From Clostridiales bacterium (GTDB lineage Bacteria > Bacillota > Clostridia > Peptostreptococcales > Anaerovoracaceae), in contig CP042469.1 of assembly GCA_015243575.1 (NCBI GenBank), positions 3,004,929-3,068,928 on the forward strand: a stretch of 64,000 bases of DNA, written 5' to 3'. Numbering within the stretch: the first letter of the stretch is position 1; each line of letters begins with the position of its first letter. Of the stretch, positions 8,573 through 17,881 are shown in pieces. A model generated the notes under the pieces. The model saw nothing but the letters and a program-made list of their open reading frames with translations, had not been told where the DNA came from and did no database searches. Made by a program: the position numbers and the translations under genes.

Positions 8573-9541
8573 TTACAGAATCCCCTTGACCGCGCTTACG
8601 ACATCCTTTGCATTTGGCAGCACGTACTGCTCCAGGCATACCGCAAATGGGATTGGGGTATTCAGTGCACCCACCCGAGCGATGGGCGCATCAAGCAAAT
8701 CGAAGAATTCCTCGGAGATCATTGCTGAAATTTCTCCTCCGTAACCTCCTCGTTTATTCTCCTCTGAAACGATGACTGCCCGATGGGTCTTTTCCAAAGA
8801 AGTCCTGATCAGTTCCTTATCAAGAGGGTAAAGAGTCCGGGGATCCAGCACTTCACAGCTGATCCCGTCCTTCTCAAGCTCTGCGGCAGCGGATAAGGCT
8901 TCATGAACCATCTTGCCCGTTGCAATGATGGTAACATCACTGCCCTGGCGCTTGATATCACCCACGCCCAGCGGAATGGGACTGAAGTCCTTGACCTCTC
9001 CCTTTTGTGCATACATTGCTTTATGTTCAATAAACATGACAGGATCTTTATCATCGATGGCCGACAGCATCAGGCCCAATGCATCCTGGGGAGTAGCGGG
9101 ATATACCACCTTCAGCCCCGGCACATGGGTCAGCCATGCTTCCAGAGATTGAGAATGCTGCGCGGCTGCGGAGACTCCTCCCCCTGCTGGAAGGCGCACA
9201 ACCATAGGAAGGCTGATATGTCCGCCGAACATATATCTCATTTTTGCTGCCTGATTGACAAGCTGATCCATTCCCACTGTCAGAAAGTCGATAAACATCA
9301 GCTCAGCAATGGGTTTCAGCCCGGTAGCGGCAGCACCCACAGCGCAACCGATGATAACGCCTTCAGAAATGGGTGTATCCCGTACCCGTTTTTCACCGAA
9401 CTCCTGAAACATCCCAGCAGTCACGCCGAAGCAGCCTCCAAATGCGCCCACATCTTCTCCAAATACGAGAACATTTTTGTCCTCTCTCATTCTGATACTC
9501 ATACCCTCGCGTATGGCTTCTCCATAGGTCATCTTTTTCAT
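8573..9541 (-). CDS. acoB: acetoin dehydrogenase E1 beta subunit
   Basis: Transketolase-like beta subunit (322 residues) which with AcoA cleaves acetoin using thiamine diphosphate and acetylates the E2 lipoyl arm. Seen: MTYGEAIREGM start, GEDVGAFGG, DTPISEGVIIGCAVGAA, LRLPAG-type loop (VRLPAGGGVSAAAQHSQS) and the C-terminal transketolase domain with DPRTLYPLD. The ATG overlaps the acoA stop by four bases (ATGA), the usual sign of coupled synthesis of two subunits of one heterotetramer. Confidence 0.93.
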   Translation of the reverse strand: MKKMTYGEAIREGMSIRMREDKNVLVFGEDVGAFGGCFGVTAGMFQEFGEKRVRDTPISEGVIIGCAVGAAATGLKPIAELMFIDFLTVGMDQLVNQAAKMRYMFGGHISLPMVVRLPAGGGVSAAAQHSQSLEAWLTHVPGLKVVYPATPQDALGLMLSAIDDKDPVMFIEHKAMYAQKGEVKDFSPIPLGVGDIKRQGSDVTIIATGKMVHEALSAAAELEKDGISCEVLDPRTLYPLDKELIRTSLEKTHRAVIVSEENKRGGYGGEISAMISEEFFDLLDAPIARVGALNTPIPFAVCLEQYVLPNAKDVVSAVKGIL

Positions 9542-10524
9542 CGTGCACGCACCTCCTCAATGATATCGTCGTAAATATCTTCAACAGCTCGGAACAGTTC
9601 GGGTTCAGGACTTTCCAGAGCAAACTTCACTGCCGCTTCAATCTCGCTGTCGATGGCCGCATCCAATTCACGGATTCCCTCTTCCGTCAGGATATCATTT
9701 TCTTTCATATAGCTGGCAAGTCTGTTGATAGGGTCCTTCTCCAGCCATTCAGCCTGCTCATCTGCAGGTTTATACGAGCCCGGATCTCCCTCAAAATGCC
9801 CTCTGTGTCGATAGGTCTTGCATTCCAGAAGGGTAGGTCCCAGACCGCTTCTTGCACGCTTGACTGCTTCTCCTGCGGCTTCTGCTACAGCAAAGACGTC
9901 ATTGCCGTCTACGGTGATTCCCGGAATTCCGTAAGCCGCTCCTCTGTCAGCAACATTCTTGATGGCTTGGTGTCTTTCCTGGCTCATAGAAATACCGTAA
10001 TTATTATTTTCACACACGAAAACAACAGGAATCTTCCAGATGCTGGCTAGATTGAGTGATTCATGAAAGGTTCCCTGATTCGTGGATGCGTCTCCGAAAA
10101 AGCAAACACAAACTTGATCCGTTTCTCTGTATTTTGCAGAAAGGCCCGCACCTACAGAAATGTTGTGTCCCGCTCCAACGATTCCGTTGGCACCAAGAAT
10201 CCCTTTCGAAGCATCCGCAATGTGCATGGAGCCTCCCTTTCCTTTACAGTATCCCGTGGACTTTCCAAAGAGCTCTGCCATCATGTATTTCAAATCCCCG
10301 CCCTTTGCAATAATGTGACCATGCCCGCGGTGGGTACTGGTTATGTAATCGTCATCTCTCAGGTGGCTGCAGACGCCTGTTGCCACCGCTTCTTCACCAA
10401 TGTATAGATGTACAAAGCCGGGAATTTTTCCTTCGGCAAACACGTCCATGGCTGTGGTTTCAAATGCGCGTATTTTTTTCATACTAAGATATAAATCCCG
10501 TATGTTTGTTTCTTTTACTTTCAT
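9538..10524 (-). CDS. acoA: acetoin dehydrogenase E1 alpha subunit
   Basis: Thiamine-diphosphate-binding alpha subunit (328 residues). The cofactor motif GDASTNQGTFHESLNLA begins near residue 143 and ends at NNNYGIS; THRGHGHIIAKG and YRHRGHFEGDP are typical of the E1 alpha family. SD AAGGAG precedes the ATG. The reaction, with AcoB, AcoC and AcoL, is acetoin + CoA + NAD+ to acetaldehyde, acetyl-CoA and NADH. It is the second gene of the transcript that starts at the sigma-54 promoter near 11150. Confidence 0.93.
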   Translation of the reverse strand: MKVKETNIRDLYLSMKKIRAFETTAMDVFAEGKIPGFVHLYIGEEAVATGVCSHLRDDDYITSTHRGHGHIIAKGGDLKYMMAELFGKSTGYCKGKGGSMHIADASKGILGANGIVGAGHNISVGAGLSAKYRETDQVCVCFFGDASTNQGTFHESLNLASIWKIPVVFVCENNNYGISMSQERHQAIKNVADRGAAYGIPGITVDGNDVFAVAEAAGEAVKRARSGLGPTLLECKTYRHRGHFEGDPGSYKPADEQAEWLEKDPINRLASYMKENDILTEEGIRELDAAIDSEIEAAVKFALESPEPELFRAVEDIYDDIIEEVRAR

Positions 10525-10648
10525 CCTTCCATCTCCTTCTGTCTCTTATTTCTTATTCTATATTTCTTCTATTCTTTGTTATTTCCTGTTCCGGTCGATC
10601 CCAACAGCGCCGGCAGCAATCTTCCTTCCCAGCCCATCCTGCATCCGT

Positions 10649-11014
10649 TTATTCATTCTGATCAATCCAAACTTCAATACAGGCAACCGCAACTTCGATG
10701 CTGTCATCTTGATCTCCAAAACCGGGAAGATACAGCCCCGAAACTTGAAGTCCTCCTGCTGCTGCCCTGACCGAAACAGTTCCAATGGGCAAGCAGGCTT
10801 TAATATCCTCTTCTCTGATCTTAGCGGGATCAGAAACGCCAAGGATCACTTCAATCCTTACATCACGGCTGAGATCCTTCAGGTGAAGTACCTCCTCCAG
10901 TCCACAGAGACAGCTTTTAGAGATGGCATCCTTCACTGCTTTTTGAGCCGCCTTGTTCACATCCTGACCGTGGAAGTCCATTCCCAGGCCGAATTCAATC
11001 ACATATCTGCCTAT
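10649..11014 (-). CDS. lin0512-family protein (TIGR02058), start codon obscured
   Basis: Short protein of about 121 residues carrying the family's invariant GxGxDxHG motif (GLGMDFHG) near its N-terminus and SCLCGLEEVLHL after it. No biochemical function is known. The family normally starts a few residues before RYVIEFG, but here that codon is ATA (11014), preceded by GGGAGAGAGG. The in-frame ATG at 11116 and GTG at 11059 fall in or beside an inverted-repeat element and would add unrelated residues. Either ATA is used, or translation starts at GTG 11002 or 11059. First gene of the aco transcript, 124 bp before acoA. Confidence 0.75.
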   Translation of the reverse strand: MGRYVIEFGLGMDFHGQDVNKAAQKAVKDAISKSCLCGLEEVLHLKDLSRDVRIEVILGVSDPAKIREEDIKACLPIGTVSVRAAAGGLQVSGLYLPGFGDQDDSIEVAVACIEVWIDQNE

Positions 11015-11035
11015 TTTTCCTCTCTCCCTTCCGTA

Positions 11036-11123
11036 CCCTCCTTTGACAAGGTATAACACGGTTTGCAAAGGCAAATTTGCCCACTGCCGTTGTTCAGGCG
11101 TGTTGTATCTTGTCAAAGGAGGG
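11036..11123. repeat. 88-bp MITE-like inverted-repeat element
   Basis: Two 25-bp arms (11036-11060 and 11099-11123) are inverted copies with two mismatches, with outer sequence CCCTCCTTTGACAAG. The 38-bp interior holds the palindrome GGCAAATTTGCC. It lies between the sigma-54 promoter and the lin0512 gene, so it would form a long hairpin in the aco leader RNA. No clear target-site duplication. A short relative of the arm tip recurs at 44119-44137. Confidence 0.7.
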
Positions 11124-11161
11124 TCTCAATGTCATTATAAAAACAATGTGCAATTATAATT

Positions 11162-11178
11162 AGCAGTTATCGTGCCAA
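11162..11178 (-). promoter_or_regulatory. sigma-54 (-24/-12) promoter of the aco operon
   Basis: Minus strand reads TTGGCACG-ATAA-CTGCT, one mismatch from TTGGCACG-N4-TTGCT. Expected start of transcription is near 11150, leading into the lin0512 gene and acoABXCL. The sigma-54 activator AcoR is encoded directly upstream. In the rest of the spacer (11180-11443) I see no gene and no clear enhancer dyad. Confidence 0.85.
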
Positions 11179-11443
11179 CATCATGATAAAAGTTCCGTTT
11201 TCGAAATTCTTATCCGCCGCCTTTGCAGAAACCTTGAATTATTCTGGATTTTCACAAGAAGAATTCATATCGATCATAGAGACAAAAAAGAAAAAAGTGT
11301 ACTCTTCATTGCTGAAAAGCACACCATTTCTCATTTTCATAAATTTATTTTTCTCATTCAAATATATTTTTTACGATTTTGCAATTTTTTGCCTTCTGCC
11401 ATTTTTCTCAGAATAAGGGTCTATAAGCTGCTGAATTCTCCTT

Positions 11444-13408
11444 TTATACGGTTTTTCCTCGGAGTTCCCGGGTGTTGATTCCATATTTTTTCAGCCTCCT
11501 ATAGAGAGCCGCTCTGCTGATCGCCAAACGCTCAGCCGCCAGTTCCACACTGCCTCCGCAGTCCTTTAGCATCTCCATTATGTTTTCCGTCTCAATCTGT
11601 TCTAAGGTCAGCCCCGCCTTCCGATTCCTTGTCTTTTCTGTTTGCTCAAGCCCCACTGGTTCACCGGAATCAACAAGAGGAATCTGATCCGAAAGAAAGG
11701 TATTTTGACTTAAGTAAAAAGTCTTCTCAATGTAGTTTTGAAGTTCCCGAACATTTCCCGGCCAGTCGTAAGCTTGAAGAGAACGGATAAAGCCCTCTGT
11801 GATTTCCTTCTTCTGATCTGGATACCGGTCATTGAAATGATTTAAAAATCGCTGGGCACAGCAAGCAATATCTTCCGGCCGTTCCCGAAGAGGCGGTATA
11901 TTCAATTTTAATACATTAAAGCGAAAATACAGGTCCTCACGAAATCGTTTTTGCAGCACTTCCTCTTTCAGATTCCGATTGGTCGCCACAATAATTCTGA
12001 GATCCAGTTTTTTTTCATATTTTCCTCCCAAACGTTGAACACTGTGCAGCTGCGCGACACGAAGCAGCTTTGCTTGAAACTCCAGCGGCATCTCCCCGAT
12101 TTCATCCAGGAAGATGGTACCATGATCGGCCAGTTCAAACTTCCCCGGTTTTCCTTCTTTCAGCGCTCCAGTGAAGGCCCCCCTCTCGTAGCCAAAAAGT
12201 TCACTTTCCACAAGATCCCTGGGAAGAGATGAGGAATTCACTGCAACAAAAGGTCCTTCCGAACGGCTGCTGGCATTATGAATTGCCTGTGCAAACAGCT
12301 CTTTGCCAGTGCCGCTCTCTCCTTCGATGAGGATACAGCCATCATATTTCGCATATTTCTGTGCCATCTGAAGAGTCCTGCCCATCAGTGGATCTTTAAA
12401 ATAGATATCGTCAAAGGTATAGGAGGCATGATTACCGGTAACCTTATTTACTGTTTTAAACAAGGCTTCAAGTTTGTTAAAGGATACAGAAAAACCAGTC
12501 ACTCTTCCGTCAGAAAGAATCGGCGAAACACTGGCACTGCATCCAAAGATCTGATCGTTGAGCTTCAGCTTGCAATCGGTTCGGCTGGATGGTCTGCCCG
12601 ACTTCCATCGTTCTTCATTCTCCCAATTGAACTCAGTCATAATCTTTCTGAAATCATACCGGCCCAATTCATCTAAGCTGGTTCCCAATATATTTTTTGC
12701 CGCTTCGTTCATCCAGATGCTGCGAAAATCAAGGTCTAAAAGAATGATTCCATCCGATGAGCTATTCAATGCAGTATACATCAAATCATAGCTATGACGC
12801 TGCCGGATCTGTGTTTCTATGGCAAAGGCTGCCGCTGCCACGATTCCAAGGGAATGACAGTGCATCTCTTCAGCATTGCCGGAAATATTAATGCAACCAA
12901 CCACCTGCCCATCAAGACCGTGGATAGGCGCCGCTGCGCAGGTCCATTCATGATGGGTCAGGCAGTAATGATCCGCTCCTGCCATTTGGATCTGCAGGTT
13001 CTGATCAAGCGCGATCCCGATGGCGTTGCTGCCCACCTCCTCATCGCTCCAGAGCATGCCGCGCTCAAATCTCAGGTTTTCCGCCTTCTTATTGACGTCC
13101 GTATCTCCGATGGTATCAAGAATATAGCCACAGCTGTCGGTGATTACCAGCAAAAAGTGAGAATTCATCACAAGATTGAATAGGTTCTGCATGATCGGCT
13201 CAGCGATCTCCATCAGCCACTTGTTCTCCTTTAATATACTATCCAAGATAGCTTCAGATACCCGTTTCCCTCTTCCATCGAAAGGATCAACATTTGCCTG
13301 ACGGCATTTTTTCCAGGAGATTGCTATAGCTTCCGGCACATTTTCATGAATCCTGCCATGGTAAGTATATTCCTCCCACCAATGTTTCTTTTCTTCCAGC
13401 GTAACCAT
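11444..13408 (-). CDS. acoR: sigma-54-dependent transcriptional activator AcoR
   Basis: Enhancer-binding protein of 654 residues that senses inducer and remodels sigma-54 RNA polymerase. Order: N-terminal GAF-like sensor (about 50-200), PAS-like segment (about 205-320), AAA+ domain (about 335-560) with Walker A GESGTGKE, sigma-54 contact loop GAFTGA and Walker B FLDEIGEMP, and C-terminal Fis-type HTH (AAERLAISRAALYRRLKKYG). Start set at 13408 behind GGGAGGT; the ATG at 13429 has no SD. It lies upstream of and co-directional with the aco operon, whose promoter is of the -24/-12 type. Confidence 0.92.
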   Translation of the reverse strand: MVTLEEKKHWWEEYTYHGRIHENVPEAIAISWKKCRQANVDPFDGRGKRVSEAILDSILKENKWLMEIAEPIMQNLFNLVMNSHFLLVITDSCGYILDTIGDTDVNKKAENLRFERGMLWSDEEVGSNAIGIALDQNLQIQMAGADHYCLTHHEWTCAAAPIHGLDGQVVGCINISGNAEEMHCHSLGIVAAAAFAIETQIRQRHSYDLMYTALNSSSDGIILLDLDFRSIWMNEAAKNILGTSLDELGRYDFRKIMTEFNWENEERWKSGRPSSRTDCKLKLNDQIFGCSASVSPILSDGRVTGFSVSFNKLEALFKTVNKVTGNHASYTFDDIYFKDPLMGRTLQMAQKYAKYDGCILIEGESGTGKELFAQAIHNASSRSEGPFVAVNSSSLPRDLVESELFGYERGAFTGALKEGKPGKFELADHGTIFLDEIGEMPLEFQAKLLRVAQLHSVQRLGGKYEKKLDLRIIVATNRNLKEEVLQKRFREDLYFRFNVLKLNIPPLRERPEDIACCAQRFLNHFNDRYPDQKKEITEGFIRSLQAYDWPGNVRELQNYIEKTFYLSQNTFLSDQIPLVDSGEPVGLEQTEKTRNRKAGLTLEQIETENIMEMLKDCGGSVELAAERLAISRAALYRRLKKYGINTRELRGKTV

Positions 13409-13663
13409 AAGACCTCCCTGTTTTTTCATTATTGAGAATCATATCACACCTTATCAATTGTTTCATCTGTTTCCGCCAAAATTAATTTATGAAATTGATA
13501 CAATCCATTTTTGATCGTATCATCTGTTCTTGACCATTCAGGATTCCTTCTTTACCATTCCTGATATATTTTCAATTCTTCTCATATTGATCAATTTTTT
13601 CTATGACATCTTGTGATTTTGATGGCAATTCGGCGTTTCTCTGCTTTTATTTCATACAATATT

Positions 13664-13672
13664 TGTTATAAT
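13664..13672 (+). promoter_or_regulatory. extended -10 promoter for nadE
   Basis: TG-T-TATAAT gives an extended -10 element; no good -35 is visible. Downstream leader (about 190 nt) carries two copies of ATCTTATCAGAA about 21 bp apart (near 13691 and 13712). The rest of the 13430-13867 gap is AT-rich with no credible gene. Confidence 0.5.
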
Positions 13673-13867
13673 AGATTTAAGGGTCATCAGGATCTTATCA
13701 GAAATTTATCACAATCTTATCAGAATAACACGCGGGACTCTGCAAACAGCCCAAAGGAAGCCAGAGAAGGATGCAGGGTACAAATCCATCTCCATATAAT
13801 CAGCATAGAAACATCGAAAGATTGAAATAATAATTCATGGCATGACGTGCCATTAGGGAGGAAAACT

Positions 13868-15853
13868 ATGAAAAATCTTGGACTCGTGCGGGCAGCTGCC
13901 GTAACGCCAGTACTGAAAGTGGCCAATCCGGAATTCAATACGGAGGAAATCATAAGGTGCATGTACGAAGCAAACAGCAACGGAGCCGGCATCATCCTTT
14001 TCCCCGAGCTTTGCCTTTCGGCATATACCTGCGGCGATTTGTTTTATCAGGACTTACTTTATAATAAGAATCTGGAAGGATTGAGGCAAATAGCAGAGGT
14101 CACAGGCAAAATCGCCTCCGTAGTAGTACTGGGTTTTTATCTGAGAATTGATAACAGTCTCTTTAACTGCGCCGCTCTCATTCAGGGAGGTAAAGTAAGA
14201 GGAATTGTCCCAAAGATGTTCCTTCCCAACTATAAGGAATTTTATGAGGCAAGATGGTTTTCTCCGGGTCTGACAAAAGCCAATCATGTCAATTCTGTCC
14301 GTCTTTTCGGCTATGACGTTCCCTTCGGACATCTTATTTTCGAAGATGAATCAATTGACCTCAAACTTGGAATCGAAGTCTGTGAGGATCTTTGGGTTCC
14401 CGTACCGCCAGGCTCCTATCTCGCACTGCGCGGCGCTCATATTCTGCTCAATCCCTCGTCCAGCGACGAGACGGTTGCCAAGTCTGAATACAGAAAGAAT
14501 CTGGTGAATATGGAAAGCGCGAGGAGTATCTGTGGCTATGTCTATACCTCCAGCGGCGTTCACGAATCCACCACCGACATTGTTTACAGCGGACATAAAA
14601 TCATATCGGAAAATGGTTTGAACCTTGCGGAAAGTCCCTTATTTGAGCGGAACAGTTCCATTCTTTACGGGGATATTGATTACGATAGGATTAAATTTGA
14701 GCGAACCCACAGCCGTAACTTTGAAAGCTCGGCCGCTGCCTTCAGTACCAATATCGAATACTCAAAGGTTGCTTTGGATCCTGTTCGTGTTTTGGAGAGC
14801 GGCAGCGACACACTGAAGCGTACTTACGAAAAGAATCCCTTTGTACCGTCCGACCCGGCCACCGTGGACAAAAGGTGCAACGAAATTTTCAGCATCCAGT
14901 CTTCCGGCCTGGCAAAAAGAATGGAGCATACCCGTTCCAAAAAGGCAGTTGTAGGGATCTCCGGAGGGCTCGACTCCACGCTTGCACTGCTGGTCTGTGC
15001 AGAGACATTTAAGCTTATCGGCAAGGACCCCGGTGATATCATCGCCGTTACCATGCCCGGCTTTGGAACCACTGACAAAACTTATAACAATGCCCAGACC
15101 ATCATGCGGCTGCTGGGTGTTGATCAACGAGAAATATCCATCCGGGACGCAGTACTGCAGCACTTTAAAGATATTGGACACGATCCCGATCAGCATGATA
15201 TCACTTACGAGAACTCTCAGGCAAGGGAGAGAACGCAGATACTCATGGATATCGCAAACAAGGAGGGGGGTCTGGTCATCGGAACTGGAGACCTGTCCGA
15301 AGTGGCCTTAGGCTGGAGCACTTATAATGGGGATCATATGTCCATGTACGGAGTTAACACCAGCGTTCCAAAGACACTGGTGCGGTTTGTCATCAAATGG
15401 GTCATGGATTATCGACTCTCCGGGCCCAGCGAAGAGAAAAACTTCAGCTCAGACAATGCGCTTCTCAAGCAGACACTGCAGGATATCATGGATACGCCCA
15501 TCTCGCCGGAGCTCCTTCCTCCCGATGCAGAGGGAAAAATTGCGCAAAAGACTGAGGATACCGTGGGGCCCTATATCCTTCACGATTTCTTCATGTATTA
15601 TACGATACGGTTCGGCATGCAGCCACGCAAGCTTCTTTATATAGCAAAAACAGCTTTTGCGGGTGAATATTCGGAAGATTTCATAAAGAAATGGCTCATT
15701 ACATTCTACCGAAGATTCTTCTCTCAGCAGTTCAAGAGAAGCTGCATTCCCGACGGGCCAAAGGTCGGTTCCGTCAGTCTCTCCCCAAGAGGAGACTGGA
15801 GAATGCCGAGCGATGCAGATCCTGCACAGTGGCTAAAGGAACTGGAAGAGTAG
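13868..15853 (+). CDS. nadE: glutamine-dependent NAD(+) synthetase
   Basis: Two-domain enzyme (661 residues) forming NAD from nicotinic acid adenine dinucleotide, ATP and glutamine. The N-terminal nitrilase-fold glutaminase has the Glu-Lys-Cys triad as Glu47 (FPELCLSAYT), Lys123 (LPNYKEF) and Cys172 (GIEVCEDLW). The C-terminal ATP pyrophosphatase domain has the P-loop GISGGLDST and GTGDLSEVALGW. Start taken at the ATG behind GGGAGG, not the GTG at 13847. Length is that of the long glutamine-using form. Stands alone, with a bidirectional terminator after it. Confidence 0.95.
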   Translation: MKNLGLVRAAAVTPVLKVANPEFNTEEIIRCMYEANSNGAGIILFPELCLSAYTCGDLFYQDLLYNKNLEGLRQIAEVTGKIASVVVLGFYLRIDNSLFNCAALIQGGKVRGIVPKMFLPNYKEFYEARWFSPGLTKANHVNSVRLFGYDVPFGHLIFEDESIDLKLGIEVCEDLWVPVPPGSYLALRGAHILLNPSSSDETVAKSEYRKNLVNMESARSICGYVYTSSGVHESTTDIVYSGHKIISENGLNLAESPLFERNSSILYGDIDYDRIKFERTHSRNFESSAAAFSTNIEYSKVALDPVRVLESGSDTLKRTYEKNPFVPSDPATVDKRCNEIFSIQSSGLAKRMEHTRSKKAVVGISGGLDSTLALLVCAETFKLIGKDPGDIIAVTMPGFGTTDKTYNNAQTIMRLLGVDQREISIRDAVLQHFKDIGHDPDQHDITYENSQARERTQILMDIANKEGGLVIGTGDLSEVALGWSTYNGDHMSMYGVNTSVPKTLVRFVIKWVMDYRLSGPSEEKNFSSDNALLKQTLQDIMDTPISPELLPPDAEGKIAQKTEDTVGPYILHDFFMYYTIRFGMQPRKLLYIAKTAFAGEYSEDFIKKWLITFYRRFFSQQFKRSCIPDGPKVGSVSLSPRGDWRMPSDADPAQWLKELEE

Positions 15854-15870
15854 AAAAGCGCGACCATATA

Positions 15871-15910
15871 AAAAACAGTGCAGCCTGCAATAATGGGCGG
15901 CACTGTTTTT
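15871..15910. terminator. bidirectional terminator between nadE and galM
   Basis: AAAAACAGTGC pairs with GCACTGTTTTT around a 17-18 nt loop, with A and T runs on either side, so it can stop transcription from both converging genes. Confidence 0.85.
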
Positions 15911-15914
15911 ATTT

Positions 15915-16949
15915 TTACTTTGTATAAAAACTAAATACGGTTTGGTTGATGACTTTCTCCCCTTTTTTTATGATCATTGATGGGAAATGCGGAATGTTAA
16001 CTGCATTGGGAAAGTGCTGGGTTTCAAAACAAAGGCCGCCATTCTTTCCGTAAACCGCACCGTTCTTCCCCGGCGCCGTTCCTTCCAGATGATTCCCTGA
16101 GTAAAAATGCATTCCTTCCAGATCGGTAATCACCCGCATCCCGATTCCGCTTTGCTCCGAATACAAATCTGCAACCGGCCGATCCGGTTCGTCACGATGG
16201 TTGAGAACATAATTAAAATCATAGCCTGAGCCGTACCGCATTTGATAGTAATCGGAATCCAATTCGTGTCCGACTCTCTGCGCCTTTCTAAGATCGAGCG
16301 GTGTATTCGCAACAGGCAGGATTTTTCCTGTACTGCAGCAGTCCTCACCGATCTCGGTAAACTCATCCGCATCGATTTGAATGATATGATCTTCGATCGT
16401 TCCGGTGCCATGACCATTCAGATTAAAATAGCTGTGATTGGTGAGATTCAAAATGGTATCTTGATCGCTGATTCCCTGATAACGAATGTCCAGCCGATCT
16501 TCCCCCAATCGGTACTCCACAGTACACTCCAGATTACCGGGATATCCACCCTCTTCATCAGGACTAAAATGTTTCAGGAGAACAAAATCCTCTCCCTGAT
16601 CCACGATATCCCAAACTGCATTTGAAAAACCGCTGCTGCCGCTGTGCAGATGGTTCTGGCCTTCGTTGGGCTCTACAAAATATTCCTTACCGTTGATAGC
16701 AAATCGGGAGCCTTGAATCCGATTGGCACAGCGTCCCACAACGACTCCCAGAAAACTCTTTTGCATCAAATACTCTTCCAGAGAATCAAACCCCAAAACC
16801 ACATCAACGGGTTCACCGTTACGGTCAGGAACCAGGAGACTGACAAGTGCTGCTCCGTAATTCGTAACCATTGCTTTTAACTTTCCCTTTGCTAAACTGA
16901 CTAAATAAACATTCCGTTCTTTTGCCTCTCCCCATGCTTGTATATTCAT
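15915..16949 (-). CDS. galM: aldose 1-epimerase (mutarotase)
   Basis: Interconverts alpha and beta anomers of aldohexoses. 344 residues, the usual length. Family motifs: VVGRCANRIQGSRF, LHSGSSGF, NLTNHSYFNLNGHG with the catalytic His, and the late catalytic Glu in GLCFETQHFPNAVN. SD AGGGGGA precedes the ATG. No galactose genes lie near it, so it is a stand-alone housekeeping copy. Confidence 0.94.
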   Translation of the reverse strand: MNIQAWGEAKERNVYLVSLAKGKLKAMVTNYGAALVSLLVPDRNGEPVDVVLGFDSLEEYLMQKSFLGVVVGRCANRIQGSRFAINGKEYFVEPNEGQNHLHSGSSGFSNAVWDIVDQGEDFVLLKHFSPDEEGGYPGNLECTVEYRLGEDRLDIRYQGISDQDTILNLTNHSYFNLNGHGTGTIEDHIIQIDADEFTEIGEDCCSTGKILPVANTPLDLRKAQRVGHELDSDYYQMRYGSGYDFNYVLNHRDEPDRPVADLYSEQSGIGMRVITDLEGMHFYSGNHLEGTAPGKNGAVYGKNGGLCFETQHFPNAVNIPHFPSMIIKKGEKVINQTVFSFYTK

Positions 16950-17069
16950 ATCATTTCCCCCTGTGTCGTAAATTTTCGCTTATTCCAAGGTGTGGCAAGA
17001 CCCCCTCGGGTGTCTGACTTCATACTAACACACCACCTCTTTATCCGCCACAGATAATTTTGCTCCTGC

Positions 17070-17771
17070 TTACTTTTGTGTATGAATTTTTTGAACGAAG
17101 CTTTCAATCACGCCGCAGATCTCTGGACCTCTCTGACTGCGAAACAGCATATGACCGCCATCAGCCACGCGATACAAAGATTTTTCTCCGCACAATTTCC
17201 CGTAGATGTAATCGGCACTTCTATGATGGACGGTATCATCGTCCATGGCCTGAATAATTAGCGCCCTACTGGTTATATTCGCAAACATCGGCTTTGTAAG
17301 GAACAATAATTTCTGGAATTCCACAAGAGAAGCAATCGGACTGCAGTTTGCCGCATTCAAATATTTACCAAGATATCCACGAAAGTCAGACAGGAGATTC
17401 TTGATGATATTTTTCAGATTCCAATAATACACCGGCGTATTCACTGTTATGATCCCGGCAAAACCATAATTCCAAAGATTTGCAGTGAGCAACCCTCCCA
17501 TGGAGAATCCTACCGCAATAATCCGGTTTGATTTAGCCGAAATCCTGATATAAGCCTGTTCCGCTGATGTAATCCAATCAAAATACGTCGTATCAGCAAG
17601 GTCTCTCCTTGTAGTTCCGTGCCCCGGAAGCAGCGGAGCCTCAACGGTATAGCCGCATGCGGCAAGAGACTCTGCCAGCAATCTTACATCCTCAGTTTCT
17701 CCCCCAAATCCATGAAAGATAAGAATGCCTGTATCCTTTGCCGAACGTTCCATTAATTCTTCCCCCATCAT
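17070..17771 (-). CDS. alpha/beta hydrolase, carboxylesterase/lipase-like
   Basis: Soluble hydrolase of about 233 residues resembling Est30-type carboxylesterases. Seen: oxyanion-hole motif FHGFGG, PLLPGHGTTRRDL, nucleophile elbow GFSMGG, acid region QAMDDDTVHHRSA and catalytic His in DGGHMLF. The ATG at 17792 has no SD; starts at 17771 or nearby follow a G-rich stretch, so the N-terminus is uncertain. A perfect 23-bp hairpin lies just upstream. Substrate unknown. Confidence 0.82.
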   Translation of the reverse strand: MMGEELMERSAKDTGILIFHGFGGETEDVRLLAESLAACGYTVEAPLLPGHGTTRRDLADTTYFDWITSAEQAYIRISAKSNRIIAVGFSMGGLLTANLWNYGFAGIITVNTPVYYWNLKNIIKNLLSDFRGYLGKYLNAANCSPIASLVEFQKLLFLTKPMFANITSRALIIQAMDDDTVHHRSADYIYGKLCGEKSLYRVADGGHMLFRSQRGPEICGVIESFVQKIHTQK

Positions 17772-17812
17772 ATGATCCCCCTGATTCTTCATTTATTTCA
17801 TCGATCCTTCAA

Positions 17813-17860
17813 CAAATATCTCCCCTTTGGTGTAATTTTACACCAAAGGGGAGATATTTG
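17813..17860. terminator. perfect 23-bp inverted repeat
   Basis: CAAATATCTCCCCTTTGGTG and its exact complement form a 23-bp perfect stem with a 2-nt centre. It lies between the end of the XRE gene and the start of the hydrolase gene, both on the minus strand. Position suits a terminator, but there is no long T run after it, so it may instead be an operator. Confidence 0.7.
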
Positions 17861-17881
17861 TCAAACTTTTTATTTCCAGTT

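Noticed and set aside
11183-11416. 77-codon plus frame upstream of the aco promoter
   Set aside because: AT-rich, Phe-rich translation, no SD, and it faces against both neighbours.
13613-13825. 70-codon plus frame before nadE
   Set aside because: It spans the nadE promoter and direct repeats and lacks an SD.
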